Below the pieces are notes generated by a model, which was given only the letters and a program-made list of their open reading frames with translations, did not search any database and was not told where the DNA came from. 34,478 bases of DNA, taken from contig NZ_SMKO01000097.1 of NCBI RefSeq assembly GCF_004348685.1, positions 1-34,478 on the forward strand, read 5' to 3'. Within the stretch, counting starts at the first letter, position 1; the number at the start of each line of letters is the position of its first letter. Below are positions 1-7,974 of the stretch, one piece after another. Origin of the DNA: Nonomuraea deserti. Its GTDB lineage: Bacteria; Actinomycetota; Actinomycetes; Streptosporangiales; Streptosporangiaceae. Position numbers and translations under genes: made by a program.

Positions 1-20
1 CAGGTGTGTATAAGAGACAG
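1..20. other. Sequencing adapter remnant (Tn5/Nextera mosaic end)
   Basis: Bases 2-20 match the 19-bp Tn5 mosaic end used in Nextera libraries (ending TGTGTATAAGAGACAG) with one substitution (AGG instead of AGA at the start). It sits exactly at the left edge and its AT-rich composition is unlike everything after it. It is best read as untrimmed library adapter at a contig end, not as genomic DNA. Confidence 0.9.
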
Positions 21-71
21 CGCGGAGCCGCCACCCCGCCCGCCCTCCTGAACTCCTTGAGGTGGTCATGA
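21..71 (+). CDS. C-terminal tail of an upstream gene (partial)
   Basis: A reading frame open from the end of the adapter encodes RGAATPPALLNSLRWS and stops with TGA at 69-71. This stop overlaps the ATG of the DUF4166 gene (ATGA at 68-71), the arrangement expected of translationally coupled genes in one operon. Only 16 codons are present, so no family can be named. The alternative is that this is simply the leader of the next gene. Confidence 0.4.
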   Translation, partial: RGAATPPALLNSLRWS

Positions 72-748
72 CCTCGATCTTCCAGCAGGCCCTCGGCGCC
101 GGCTTCGACCGGCTCCACCCGCGCATCCAGCGGCGTTTCTCCGTCGGCCTCGGCAGCGGCGAGGCCTGCGTCGGCCGCGGCGTGATGGACCACGTCTGGC
201 ACGGAGGCAGGTGGACCCGGCCCTTCCTGGCCCTGGGCAGCAGACGGCACATCCTCGTGCCGCGCGGCGGCCGCGACATCCCCTTCACCATCGAGAACTT
301 CCCCTACCGCGACTCCTTCGGCCGCGAGACGGTCACCTTCGTCAGGACCTTCGCCTTCCCGGGCCGTCCCCAACGGTTCGACGCCACGATGGTGTTCAGC
401 CCTGAACGCGACTGCATCATCGACTACCTCGGCACGCACCAGCACCTCGCCACCGACCTGCACGTCCAGGCCGACCGCAGCGGCGCCCTGGTCATCCGCT
501 CCGGCGAGCAGCGCTTCCGCGAGGGCCCCGTGGACGCCCGCGTGCCGGCCCTGATCAGGGGCGACGCCGTGGTCAGGGAATCGTACGACGACGAGGCGGG
601 GTGCTTCCGCATCCAGGTCACCGTCTCCAACCGCTACGTCGGACCGCTCTTCGGCTACGAGGGCTCCTTCGCGGCCGACCACATCGACGTGGCCGCCCAT
701 GGCGTACGCACCGACCTGCGGCCGGTTCGCGAGGAAGCGCGAGCATGA
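68..748 (+). CDS. DUF4166 domain-containing protein
   Basis: A protein of about 226 aa that is DUF4166 over nearly its whole length. The block FDRLHPRIQRRFSVGL near the N-terminus and the segments rich in FTIENFPYRDSFGRETVTF and FDATMVFSPERD are characteristic of actinobacterial members of this family. The function of DUF4166 is unknown. No signal peptide or membrane segment is visible. I chose ATG 68 over the in-frame GTG 62 because GAGG at 59-62 then sits at Shine-Dalgarno distance and because the upstream frame stops as ATGA on this codon. The 3' end overlaps the start of the TetR gene (ATGA at 745-748), so the two are almost certainly co-transcribed, and the regulator may control this operon. 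Confidence 0.85.
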   Translation: MTSIFQQALGAGFDRLHPRIQRRFSVGLGSGEACVGRGVMDHVWHGGRWTRPFLALGSRRHILVPRGGRDIPFTIENFPYRDSFGRETVTFVRTFAFPGRPQRFDATMVFSPERDCIIDYLGTHQHLATDLHVQADRSGALVIRSGEQRFREGPVDARVPALIRGDAVVRESYDDEAGCFRIQVTVSNRYVGPLFGYEGSFAADHIDVAAHGVRTDLRPVREEARA

Positions 749-1380
749 GCAAGGACACGCGGACGAAACTGCTCGAAGGCGCGCTCACGACGCTCACCGA
801 GCAGGGTATCGCCAAGACCTCCGCGCGTGCCGTCGCCGCCGCGGTGGGGGTCAACCAGGCACTGGTCTTCTACCATTTCGGCAGCGTCGACGAGTTGCTG
901 GCCGCCGCCTGCCGCCACGGCGCCGAGCAGCGGGTCGCCGTCTACCGCGACCGCCTCAACGACGTGCGCACCCTCGGCGAGCTCCTGGCACTGGGCCGGG
1001 ACCTGCACGCCGCGGAGCGCGACGGCGGCCATGTCGCCGTCCTGGCCCAACTGCTGGCCGGCGCGCAGACGCAGCCACGGCTGGCACCCGCCACCGCCGC
1101 CGGGCTCGCGCTGTGGACCGGGGAGATCGAGCAGGTGCTCGGACGCGTGCTGGCCGGCAGCCTGCTGGCGGAACTCGTCGACGTCGCCGGACTGGCCAAG
1201 GCGGTCTCCGCCGCGTTCGTCGGGCTGGAACTGTTCGAAGGCGTCGACCCGGCCGGCGCCGAACACGCCTTCGCCGCACTCGACCACATCGCCGACCTGG
1301 TCACAGCGTTGGAAGAACTCGGGCGGCTCACGCAGACGCCGGTCGCGCCCGACCACGACGCTCCACCGACCGCCGGTTGA
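745..1380 (+). CDS. TetR/AcrR family transcriptional regulator
   Basis: A 211-aa protein with a typical TetR N-terminal helix-turn-helix: residues 5-50 include the stretch TSARAVAAAVGVNQALVFYH followed by FGSVDELL. The C-terminal ligand-binding half is divergent and leucine/alanine rich. The gene overlaps the DUF4166 gene by 4 bp (ATGA), so the start codon is well fixed and translation is probably coupled. In other actinomycetes DUF4166 and TetR genes also travel together (recalled, not checked). By inference it is an autoregulator of this small operon, with an unknown ligand. Confidence 0.9.
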   Translation: MSKDTRTKLLEGALTTLTEQGIAKTSARAVAAAVGVNQALVFYHFGSVDELLAAACRHGAEQRVAVYRDRLNDVRTLGELLALGRDLHAAERDGGHVAVLAQLLAGAQTQPRLAPATAAGLALWTGEIEQVLGRVLAGSLLAELVDVAGLAKAVSAAFVGLELFEGVDPAGAEHAFAALDHIADLVTALEELGRLTQTPVAPDHDAPPTAG

Positions 1381-1446
1381 CGGCCGGCGCCCTGCCGGGC
1401 CGCGCAGCTTCGACGCGGGTCCGTACCTCTCGGAAGGGACTGCGCC

Positions 1447-1903
1447 GACGACGAGTCGATCCCCGATGACCGGCTGCGGCTGATCTTCACCTGCTGCCAT
1501 CCCGCGCTGGCCAGGGAGGCACAGGTGGCGCTGACCCTGCGCCTGGTGTGCGGGGTCGGCACCGGCGACATCGCCAGGGCGTTCCTGGTGTCCGAGCCCA
1601 CCATGGCGGCCCGGGTCACGCGGGCCAAGAAGAAGATCACTGCGGCGGCGATCCGTACCGGGTGCCGGACGCGGACGAGCGGCTGGACACGGTGCTGACC
1701 GTCCTTCACCTGCTCCACACCACGGGCACACCGCCGCCACGGGCACCGGCCTGGTCCATGCCGACCTGGTGGAGCGGCGCTGGGCCTGGCCCGGATGCTC
1801 GCGGCCCTTGGACGTGGCCGACAACGAGGCCGAACGCGCATTCCTGGCCGCCCGCCTCGCCGAGGTCGACGATCCCGGAGACGGGCGCTCGCCGGAACGG
1901 TAG
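1447..1903 (+). pseudogene. Decayed ECF-type sigma factor (SigJ/ECF42-like, DUF6596 type)
   Basis: From 1447 one frame encodes IPDDRLRLIFTCCHPALARE followed by VALTLRLVCGVGTGDIARAF and a helix-turn-helix with ...MAARVTRAKKKI. This is the signature of the large ECF sigma factors that carry a C-terminal DUF6596/TPR-like extension (COG4941). At about 1650 the homology jumps to another frame (PYRVPDADERLDTVLTVLHLL), and at about 1740-1800 it shifts again (HADLVERRWAWPG). A third frame at 1811-1903 keeps the usual C-terminus (NEAERAFLAARLAEV). Region 2 is missing, and so is most of the C-terminal extension between roughly 1790 and 1811. The gene is therefore 5' truncated, frameshifted at least twice and internally deleted. 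It cannot make a working sigma factor. Confidence 0.85.
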
Positions 1904-2136
1904 ACGGCCGGCGGAGATGTCAGGCCGCCTGTGGCGCCGGTGGTAGGGCGCGCCCCGCCTTCACGTCACCGGTGCGCGTGACTGTCCTGGCCGGCAGGAT
2001 TGCGAAGAACCAGGGCGCGTCGTCACTCGTAGAATGCTCGTGCCGGTGCTCGTGCCGGAGCGAGGCCCGCGGGTCAGGCGGGCGCCGCGGGCGGCATCGG
2101 ACCATGCATTCGGAGTCGAAGGGGCGAGGGTCGCGG
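1904..2136. other. Intergenic region with a 12-bp tandem duplication
   Basis: No coding signal is seen here. The unit TGCTCGTGCCGG occurs twice in tandem at 2035-2046 and 2047-2058. The following TetR gene presumably has its promoter in this stretch, but I see no convincing -35/-10 pair. Confidence 0.5.
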
Positions 2137-2817
2137 ATGGCCAGACGGCAGGCCCGGTTCACCGCGCAGGATCTGGCGGACGATCCCCGGCTGCGAGACC
2201 ATTCCCCCGAACTGTGGAGAGATGACCTGGGGGAGGTGCAGCGCCGCCTGTTGTCGTCGGCGGTGCGCTGCTTCGCCACGAACGGATTCCACGCCACGAC
2301 CACGCGCGACATCGCCGAGGGCGTCGGGCTCAGCCCGGCGGCCCTCTACGTGCACTTCCCCTCGAAGGAACTGGTCCTGTTCGAGATCATCCGGGTCGGC
2401 CACCAGCGGGTCCTGGCGCGGGTACGCGAGCCGGCCATCCTGGCGTTGGAGAGTTCGGCGGAGCGGCTGCGCGCCATCGTCTCGGCGTACACCGTGTGGC
2501 ATGCCCGCCACCACGTGACCGCGCGGGTCTGCCAGATGGAGCTGAACGCTCTCACGGCCGAGCACTACGGCGAGATCGTGGAGCTGCGCCACCAGACCAA
2601 CGGATACTTCCGGGAGGCGGTCGCGCGCGGCGTCGCCGACGGGGCGTTCGCGCAGGTCGACGTCAAGCGGGTCACGCGCGCGATGCTGTCGCTCAGCATC
2701 GACCTGGTCCGCTGGTACCGGCTCGACGGTCCCGACTCGCCGGAGCAGCTCGGTGAGTTCTACGCCGGGCTCGCGCTGCAGCTGGTCACCGGGTCCCGGG
2801 ACGCCGCCGGCGGGTGA
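2137..2817 (+). CDS. TetR/AcrR family transcriptional regulator (KstR/FadR-like)
   Basis: A 226-aa protein. The helix-turn-helix lies at about residues 30-75, with ATTTRDIAEGVGLSPAALYV leading into HFPSKELVLFEII. The C-terminal half, with a segment around HARHHVTARVCQMELNALT, resembles TetR regulators of lipid/acyl-CoA catabolism (recalled family resemblance, not proven). ATG 2137 was chosen because GAGGG at 2126-2130 sits at Shine-Dalgarno distance; an in-frame ATG at 2104 would add 11 residues. The gene lies directly upstream of the secreted esterase, same strand, 164 bp apart, with a TetR-like palindrome (2871-2884) in between. Control of the esterase is a reasonable inference. Confidence 0.88.
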   Translation: MARRQARFTAQDLADDPRLRDHSPELWRDDLGEVQRRLLSSAVRCFATNGFHATTTRDIAEGVGLSPAALYVHFPSKELVLFEIIRVGHQRVLARVREPAILALESSAERLRAIVSAYTVWHARHHVTARVCQMELNALTAEHYGEIVELRHQTNGYFREAVARGVADGAFAQVDVKRVTRAMLSLSIDLVRWYRLDGPDSPEQLGEFYAGLALQLVTGSRDAAGG

Positions 2818-2870
2818 GCCCGCGCCCTTACGGCGGCGTCACCGGTTGACAAGCCACCCGTCCGCACCTG

Positions 2871-2884
2871 ACTATGCGCTTAGT
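2871..2884. promoter_or_regulatory. Candidate TetR operator in the esterase promoter
   Basis: ACTATGCGCTTAGT is a 14-bp near-perfect dyad: 6 of 7 base pairs match, with the mismatch at position 5/10. Its core matches the GCGC-centred operators common for actinobacterial TetR proteins. A TTGACA hexamer lies upstream at 2846-2851, so the dyad would overlap the -10 position of that promoter. The binding protein is inferred from the adjacent TetR gene. Confidence 0.5.
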
Positions 2885-2981
2885 AACCTCCGTGATCGAG
2901 TACGAACCCGAGCTGAACGCCCACACAGCGCCTTGAGCCAGGCCGGTCGGTTCATCGGATCGGGCTCCCAGGGAGTCGCAC

Positions 2982-4367
2982 ATGTCCCTTCTCCTCCGCA
3001 GATCTGCTGCCTTCTCGGCCATGCTGGCCTCGCTCGTGGTGATCCCCCTGGTGCCGGCGGCGTCGCCCGCGCAGGCCGACACCCGCTGCTCCCGCATGGG
3101 CAGGGTGCACGTACCGGGCGCGCGGCACCAGGTCGCCGCCTGCCTGGACGACCTGACCACCGCCGGTACGGTCGCCTCGGGGCACACCGACGCCGCCGAC
3201 TGGACGGGGCTGCATTCGACGGCCACCCGCAACCCGAGCGGAGTGCCGGGGATCCAGATCGACGGCTACTTCCCGGACAACTCCACGTCCAACCCCACCC
3301 ACGGCTGGAACCACGACTCCCAGTTCGTGATCCGGCTGCCGAAGAAGTGGAACGGCGGGCTGGTGGTCGCGGGCGCGCCGGGGAACCGCCGCCAGTACGC
3401 CAACGACTTCACGATCTCCGACTGGGTGCTGGCCAAGGGCTATGCCTACGCCTCGATCGACAAGGGCAACGGCGGCCTGGAGTTCTTCCAGGACGGCAGG
3501 CGGCCGGGTGACGCCATCCTCGAGTGGTACCACCGGATGACCCAGGTCACGATCGCCGCCAAGGCGACCGTCGCCCGCCACTACGGCAGATCGATCCGCC
3601 GGACGTACGCGGCGGGCATCTCCAACGGCGGCCAGCTGGTGCGCTGGGCGCTGGAGAACCACCCCGAGCTGTACGACGGCGGCATCGACGCCGAAGGCAC
3701 GCTCTGGCCGCCTGACGACAGCTCGAACGCGCTGGTCTACCTGCCGGTGGCGCTGCGCAACTACCCCGAGTACGCGGCGACCGGCGACCCAGAAGCGCAC
3801 GCCGCGATGTTGCGGGCCGGCTTCGCCCCGGGCTCGGAGTTCCTGTGGGACTTCAACTACCGTTCCATCTGGGACGGCACGCAGCGCAGATACCGCGAGG
3901 AAGTCGACCCGGACTACGACGGTGACCTGGAAGCGGGCATCCCCTTCTGCGAGAGCGGCACGCCCAACTGCGACACCGACTACGACTACTACGCGCGCCC
4001 GAGAAGCGTGCACAAGGCGGTGCGGCGGGCGTCGATGAGCGGCCGCATCGGCAAGCCGCTGATCACCGTGCAGGGGACGCTGGACACCCTGCTGCCGATC
4101 GCGGTCCACGGCGACCCGTACGCCGCGCTGGTGCGCAAGCAGGGCAAGGGCCGGCAGCACCGCTACTACAGGATCGAAGGCGCCTCCCACCTGGACATCG
4201 AGTACGACATGTTCCCGGACAGGATGCGCCCCCTGCTTCCCTGCATGCGGACGGCGTTCGAGGCTCTCGAACGCTGGACGGCCCCCGGCGGCCACAAGCC
4301 CCCGCCCAGTGCCACCATTCCCCTGCAGACCTCCGGAGACGTGGCCAACACCTGCGCCATCAGCTGA
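2982..4367 (+). CDS. Secreted alpha/beta hydrolase (tannase / 3HB-oligomer hydrolase-like esterase)
   Basis: A 461-aa protein. Residues 1-32 form a Sec signal peptide: the positive start SLLLRR, a hydrophobic core and a probable cut after SPAQA. The nucleophile elbow is GISNGG with Ser214, in a context (YAAGISNGGQLVRWALENHP) like the tannase/feruloyl esterase and 3-hydroxybutyrate-oligomer hydrolase groups. The likely acid and base are the Asp in QGTLDTLLP and the His in EGASHLDIE near the C-terminus. Several Cys residues (for example CESGTPNCDTD) may form disulfides in the secreted enzyme. The start follows GGGAG at Shine-Dalgarno distance. The gene ends 8 bp inside the convergent LysR gene. 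The substrate is unknown: polyester oligomers and plant phenolic esters are both possible. Confidence 0.8.
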   Translation: MSLLLRRSAAFSAMLASLVVIPLVPAASPAQADTRCSRMGRVHVPGARHQVAACLDDLTTAGTVASGHTDAADWTGLHSTATRNPSGVPGIQIDGYFPDNSTSNPTHGWNHDSQFVIRLPKKWNGGLVVAGAPGNRRQYANDFTISDWVLAKGYAYASIDKGNGGLEFFQDGRRPGDAILEWYHRMTQVTIAAKATVARHYGRSIRRTYAAGISNGGQLVRWALENHPELYDGGIDAEGTLWPPDDSSNALVYLPVALRNYPEYAATGDPEAHAAMLRAGFAPGSEFLWDFNYRSIWDGTQRRYREEVDPDYDGDLEAGIPFCESGTPNCDTDYDYYARPRSVHKAVRRASMSGRIGKPLITVQGTLDTLLPIAVHGDPYAALVRKQGKGRQHRYYRIEGASHLDIEYDMFPDRMRPLLPCMRTAFEALERWTAPGGHKPPPSATIPLQTSGDVANTCAIS

Positions 4368-5268
4368 CCGGACCGCCTGAGGCCCTGCCTCCGGTCAGCT
4401 CGTCGGCCCTGGCGCGGATGAGCCGCTGGACGATGAGGGCGGACGGCGAGGGCCGGCTGTCCTGACGCTGGGTCAGGCACAGGTGGACGGGCTGCGCGTC
4501 GGAGAGGGGAAGCCAGACCAGGTCGGTGATGTCGGCCGAGGTGTCGAACCCGGCGAGCACGCCGAGCCCGACGCCCTGGCCGACCATCACCTTGACGGTC
4601 CGCGCCGACATGGCCTGCACGACGACATCCGGGGCCGCCACGTGCCGGTGCAGCGTCTCCCACATCACGGTGCCCGCCCGCATGGTGACGATGGGCCACG
4701 TCTCGAGATCACGCCAGTGGATGTGCTCGCGCCCGGCCAGCGGATGGTCGGTGCGCGCGTAGGCGCCGAGGGGTGCGGAGATGAGCGGTATCCGGCGCAG
4801 CCCCGGCGCCGCAGGGGTCAGCGGCGTGGTGATCACCCCGAAGTCCAGCGCGCCGTCCAGCACGGCGGTCTCGACGGCGGCCGAGGCTCCCTCCCGGACA
4901 GCGAAGCGCAGCCCGGGATGTTGCCGGCGCAACCGGCCCACGACCGGCGCGATGATGGTCTCGACCGTCACCGTGACGCCGCCGATCTGGACCCGGCCGC
5001 GGTATGCGCCGCTCGACCGCATCGCCGACTCGCGCACCGCCTCCTCGGCCTCCACCAGCCGGCGCAGCGCTTCGATCAGGGCCTGACCGGCCGGTGTCGG
5101 GTGCACGCCGTGCCGGCTGCGGGTGAGCAGGACGACGTCGAGCTCCTCCTCCAGCAACGCGATCTGCTGCCCGACGGTGGGCTGGCTGACGCCGCACCGG
5201 GCGGCCGCCGCACGCAGCGATCCCGTCTCGACGGCGGCCAGGAAGTAGCGCGCCCGTTCCACCCGCAC
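4360..5268 (-). CDS. LysR family transcriptional regulator
   Basis: About 302 aa, the usual LysR length. The N-terminal winged HTH (ERARYFLAAVETGSLRAAAA followed by RCGVSQPTVGQQIALLEEEL) is unmistakable, and a periplasmic-binding-protein-like effector domain follows. I start at GTG 5268, preceded by GGTGG, because LysR homology begins there; the frame stays open about 80 codons further upstream without matching the family. It is divergent from the CoA-transferase/permease operon with a 133-bp gap. LysR proteins classically activate the divergently transcribed neighbour, so it probably senses the transported acid or its CoA ester. Its 3' end overlaps the esterase gene tail to tail. Confidence 0.9.
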   Translation of the reverse strand: MRVERARYFLAAVETGSLRAAAARCGVSQPTVGQQIALLEEELDVVLLTRSRHGVHPTPAGQALIEALRRLVEAEEAVRESAMRSSGAYRGRVQIGGVTVTVETIIAPVVGRLRRQHPGLRFAVREGASAAVETAVLDGALDFGVITTPLTPAAPGLRRIPLISAPLGAYARTDHPLAGREHIHWRDLETWPIVTMRAGTVMWETLHRHVAAPDVVVQAMSARTVKVMVGQGVGLGVLAGFDTSADITDLVWLPLSDAQPVHLCLTQRQDSRPSPSALIVQRLIRARADELTGGRASGGPVS

Positions 5269-5344
5269 CGCGCCACCATAAAGGCAAAACCTTCCACCTG
5301 TGAACTCCATCCATGTCTTCCCTGCACGCCGATGGCACGGCATG

Positions 5345-5358
5345 GTGACGACAGTCAC
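5345..5358. promoter_or_regulatory. Inverted repeat between LysR and CoA-transferase genes
   Basis: GTGAC-GACA-GTCAC is a perfect 5-bp dyad with a 4-bp spacer, 44 bp upstream of the CoA-transferase start. A second small dyad, AAGG-CAAAA-CCTT, lies at 5281-5293, just upstream of the LysR start. Both are plausible LysR half-site pairs, but neither fits T-N11-A cleanly. Confidence 0.35.
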
Positions 5359-5401
5359 ACCGATCCCGCAGCCGATGCTCCCGAGGTGAAAGGAATATCC
5401 A

Positions 5402-6589
5402 GTGGCCAACGGTCCGCTCAGCGGAGTGCGCGTCCTGGACGTGTCGACGATCCTGGCCGGCCCCCTGGCGTCCTCGCTGCTCGGCGAGTTCGGCGCTGAG
5501 GTGATCAAGGTCGAGCACCCAGCGACGGGCGACCCGGCGCGCCACTACCCGCCCCTGGAGGACGGCGAGTCGGCCGCCTGGGCGATGCTCGGCCGCGGCA
5601 AGCGGAGCGTCACGATCGACCTGCACCACGCCGAGGCGGCCGATCTGGTCGGCCGGCTGGCCGCGGCCGTGGACATCGTGGTGACCAACTTCCGCCCGGC
5701 GACGCTGCGCCGGTTCGGCATCGACTTCGACGACCTCAGGGCGTACCGGCCGGATCTGGTGATGGTCCAGGTGAGCGCGTTCGGCCGCACCGGCCCGTAC
5801 GCCGACCGGCCCGGCTTCGCCCGCGTCGCGGAGGCGTTCGCGGGCCTGACCTATCGCACGGGCGCCCCGGAACGGCCGCCGCTCTTCGCCGGCTATCCCG
5901 TGGCCGACGGCGTCACCGGCATCTACGCCGCGTTCGCCGCCATGCTCGCGCTGCGCCAGCGGGACCTCACCGGGCAGGCCCAGCTGGCCGACATCCCCCT
6001 CTACGAGCCGCTGCTGCGGATGATGGAGGACTTCATCGTCGAGTACGGCGCGACCGGCGAGAACCGCGAACGCCAGGGCAACCAGAATCCGCACATCAGC
6101 CCCAACGACCTGTACCGCACCCGTGACGGCCGCTGGCTGGCCCTGCCCGCCTCGACCGAGCAGATGTGGCGCCGGCTGGTCAAGGTCATGGACGCCGCGG
6201 ACCTCGCCGTACACGATTCCATGACCGCCCGGCTGGAGCACCGCGAGCAGATAGAGGCGCGGGTCGCCGCCTTCGTCGCGGCGCACGACCTCGAGCCGCT
6301 CATGTCGCTGCTCGTCGACGCCGGCGTGGCCGCCGGGCCGGTGAACTCGGCGGCGGACATCTGCGCCGACCCGCACATCCGCGCCCGCGGCTCGGTGGTG
6401 GAGGTGCCGGACGACAGGACGGGCCGCCCACGGCTCATGCAGGCTCCCGCCGGACGTTTCTCCGGCTTCGACGCCACGATCGGCCACACCGCGCCGGCCC
6501 TCGGCGAGCACACCACCGAAGTCCTGCGCGACCTCGCCGGGATCGAGGAGCAAGAGATCCATGACCTGCGCCACCGAGGAGTGGTCTGA
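5402..6589 (+). CDS. Family III CoA-transferase (CaiB/BaiF type)
   Basis: A 395-aa protein of normal length for family III CoA-transferases, which move CoA between acyl-CoA and a free carboxylic acid. The N-terminus LSGVRVLDVSTILAGPLASS with LGEFGAEVIKVEHP is diagnostic. The catalytic aspartate is predicted at Asp169 in GYPVADGVTG, where the acyl-aspartyl anhydride would form. The start is GTG 5402, preceded by GAAAGGA. The SLC13-type permease follows after 18 bp, and the LysR gene is divergent. The context suggests that an imported di- or hydroxy-carboxylic acid is activated to its CoA ester for catabolism. The exact acid cannot be read from sequence. Confidence 0.92.
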   Translation: MANGPLSGVRVLDVSTILAGPLASSLLGEFGAEVIKVEHPATGDPARHYPPLEDGESAAWAMLGRGKRSVTIDLHHAEAADLVGRLAAAVDIVVTNFRPATLRRFGIDFDDLRAYRPDLVMVQVSAFGRTGPYADRPGFARVAEAFAGLTYRTGAPERPPLFAGYPVADGVTGIYAAFAAMLALRQRDLTGQAQLADIPLYEPLLRMMEDFIVEYGATGENRERQGNQNPHISPNDLYRTRDGRWLALPASTEQMWRRLVKVMDAADLAVHDSMTARLEHREQIEARVAAFVAAHDLEPLMSLLVDAGVAAGPVNSAADICADPHIRARGSVVEVPDDRTGRPRLMQAPAGRFSGFDATIGHTAPALGEHTTEVLRDLAGIEEQEIHDLRHRGVV

Positions 6590-6607
6590 CCGAGAAAGAG
6601 CGTGCTC

Positions 6608-7873
6608 ATGACCCTCGCGACCCTGTCCATCATCGTGCTGGCCGCCCTGCTCGCGGCGACCCTGATACCCGGCTTCGACCTCGGGCTGGGCGCCCTGGCG
6701 GCGGCGTTCCTCCTCGGCCTCGCCGCCGGCGTGACGGCGAACGACGTGACGGCGTTCTTCCCGGCCGACTTCTTCGTGCTCATCGTCGGGGTGACGGCCC
6801 TGTTCGCCGTCGCCCAGCGCAACGGGACCCTCGACTGGTTACTGGACCTGCTGCTACGGCTGGCAGGCGGCCGGCTGGTGCTGATCGCCCTGGTTCCCTT
6901 CGCCATCGGCGCCGTGCTCACCGCCGCCGGCACCCTTCCCGCGGCCGCGACGGCCATCGTCTCCCCGATCGCCCTCGGCTTCGCCGCGCGGTACCGGACC
7001 TCGCCGCTGATCGCCGCCGTCCTGGGCGTCACCGGAATCATCAGCGGGCTGCTCTCGCCGCTCGCCGTCTACGGCGTCACCGCACGCGAGCTGAGCACCA
7101 AGCTCGGCATCGGCCTCCCCGGCTCGGCGCCGGTGGCCTTCCTGAGCGGCGGGCTGCTCGCCGGTCTGGCCGTGTGCGCGGCTCTGCTGGTCGTCGGCAT
7201 GTGGAACGGCGGCATCCCCCGCGGCCGGGCCCCGGTCTCGGGAGAGTTGCCCGGCGCCCCGGAGCCCGCGCCCGCCGCGACGCGGACGCGACCCGGAGCA
7301 CGTGCTTTCACCCTGCTGTGCATGCTCGCCGTCGTCGCCCTGTCCGTCGGCTTCGACATGAACGTGGGCTATCTCGGCCTGACCGCGGCGCTGATCCTGC
7401 AGCTGGTGTTCCGGCTGCCGGTCGACGCGATCGTGTCCAGGATCCCGTGGAACGTGGTCCTGCTGATCGGCGGCCTGCTGACCTACGTGGGCCTGATGCA
7501 GCACCTGGGCGCGTTCAAGCAGATCAGCGACCTGCTCACGATAGAGGGGTCGCCGCTCCTCAGCCTGCTGGTGCTCTGCTACATCGCCGGCGTCACGTCC
7601 TTCGCCGCCAGCTCCATCGCGGTGTTCGCGACCGTCATGCCGCTGCTGCCCCCGCTGGTGGCCGCCGGCGTCTCACCGGTCGGCGGCGTGCTCGCGCTCG
7701 CCCTGGCGTCGGTGCTGGTCGACATCAACCCGCTCGGCATCACCGGCGGCCTCATCCTCGGCGCCGCCGAGCCCTCGGTCAGGCCCCGCCTGTTCCGCCA
7801 GCTGCTCACCTACGGCCTCATCTCGATAGTCGTCGCACCTCTGCTGGCCTGGCTCGCCTTCGCCTGGTGGTGA
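6608..7873 (+). CDS. SLC13/MatC-like dicarboxylate permease
   Basis: A 421-aa, very hydrophobic protein with about 11-12 predicted membrane segments and a hydrophilic Pro/Ala/Arg loop near residues 205-230. The fold resembles the ion-transporter superfamily, with the sequence feel of MatC (malonate carrier) and SLC13-type permeases. The conserved Pro-rich turns TLPAAATAIVSPIAL and LVDINPLGITGG correspond to the two substrate-site regions. I chose ATG 6608 over GTG 6602 because AGAAAGAG then has correct spacing. It is translated 18 bp after the CoA-transferase, so uptake and CoA activation are probably coupled. The substrate (malonate or another dicarboxylate) is inferred. Confidence 0.85.
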   Translation: MTLATLSIIVLAALLAATLIPGFDLGLGALAAAFLLGLAAGVTANDVTAFFPADFFVLIVGVTALFAVAQRNGTLDWLLDLLLRLAGGRLVLIALVPFAIGAVLTAAGTLPAAATAIVSPIALGFAARYRTSPLIAAVLGVTGIISGLLSPLAVYGVTARELSTKLGIGLPGSAPVAFLSGGLLAGLAVCAALLVVGMWNGGIPRGRAPVSGELPGAPEPAPAATRTRPGARAFTLLCMLAVVALSVGFDMNVGYLGLTAALILQLVFRLPVDAIVSRIPWNVVLLIGGLLTYVGLMQHLGAFKQISDLLTIEGSPLLSLLVLCYIAGVTSFAASSIAVFATVMPLLPPLVAAGVSPVGGVLALALASVLVDINPLGITGGLILGAAEPSVRPRLFRQLLTYGLISIVVAPLLAWLAFAWW

Positions 7874-7974
7874 AGGAGGCGCCACCGGACACAACTCGCC
7901 GATCGCCTGGGTCACCTCCGCATGCCGAAAGCGCGCATCGATGTCATGGTGTTGCCTGCTTCGCTCGGCATCGC

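Noticed and set aside
1..20. A genuine Tn5-like transposon end
   Set aside because: It sits exactly at the sequence edge with no transposon sequence or target duplication. Library adapter is the simpler explanation.
2952..4295. A 447-codon minus-strand frame opposite the esterase
   Set aside because: The plus-strand product has a signal peptide, a GxSxG-type elbow and a well-placed ribosome site, so the minus frame is a shadow.
4709..6574. A 621-codon minus-strand open frame opposite the CoA-transferase
   Set aside because: It is the GC-rich antisense shadow of the CoA-transferase and LysR start region; its peptide is low-complexity Arg/Val/Gly with no family features.
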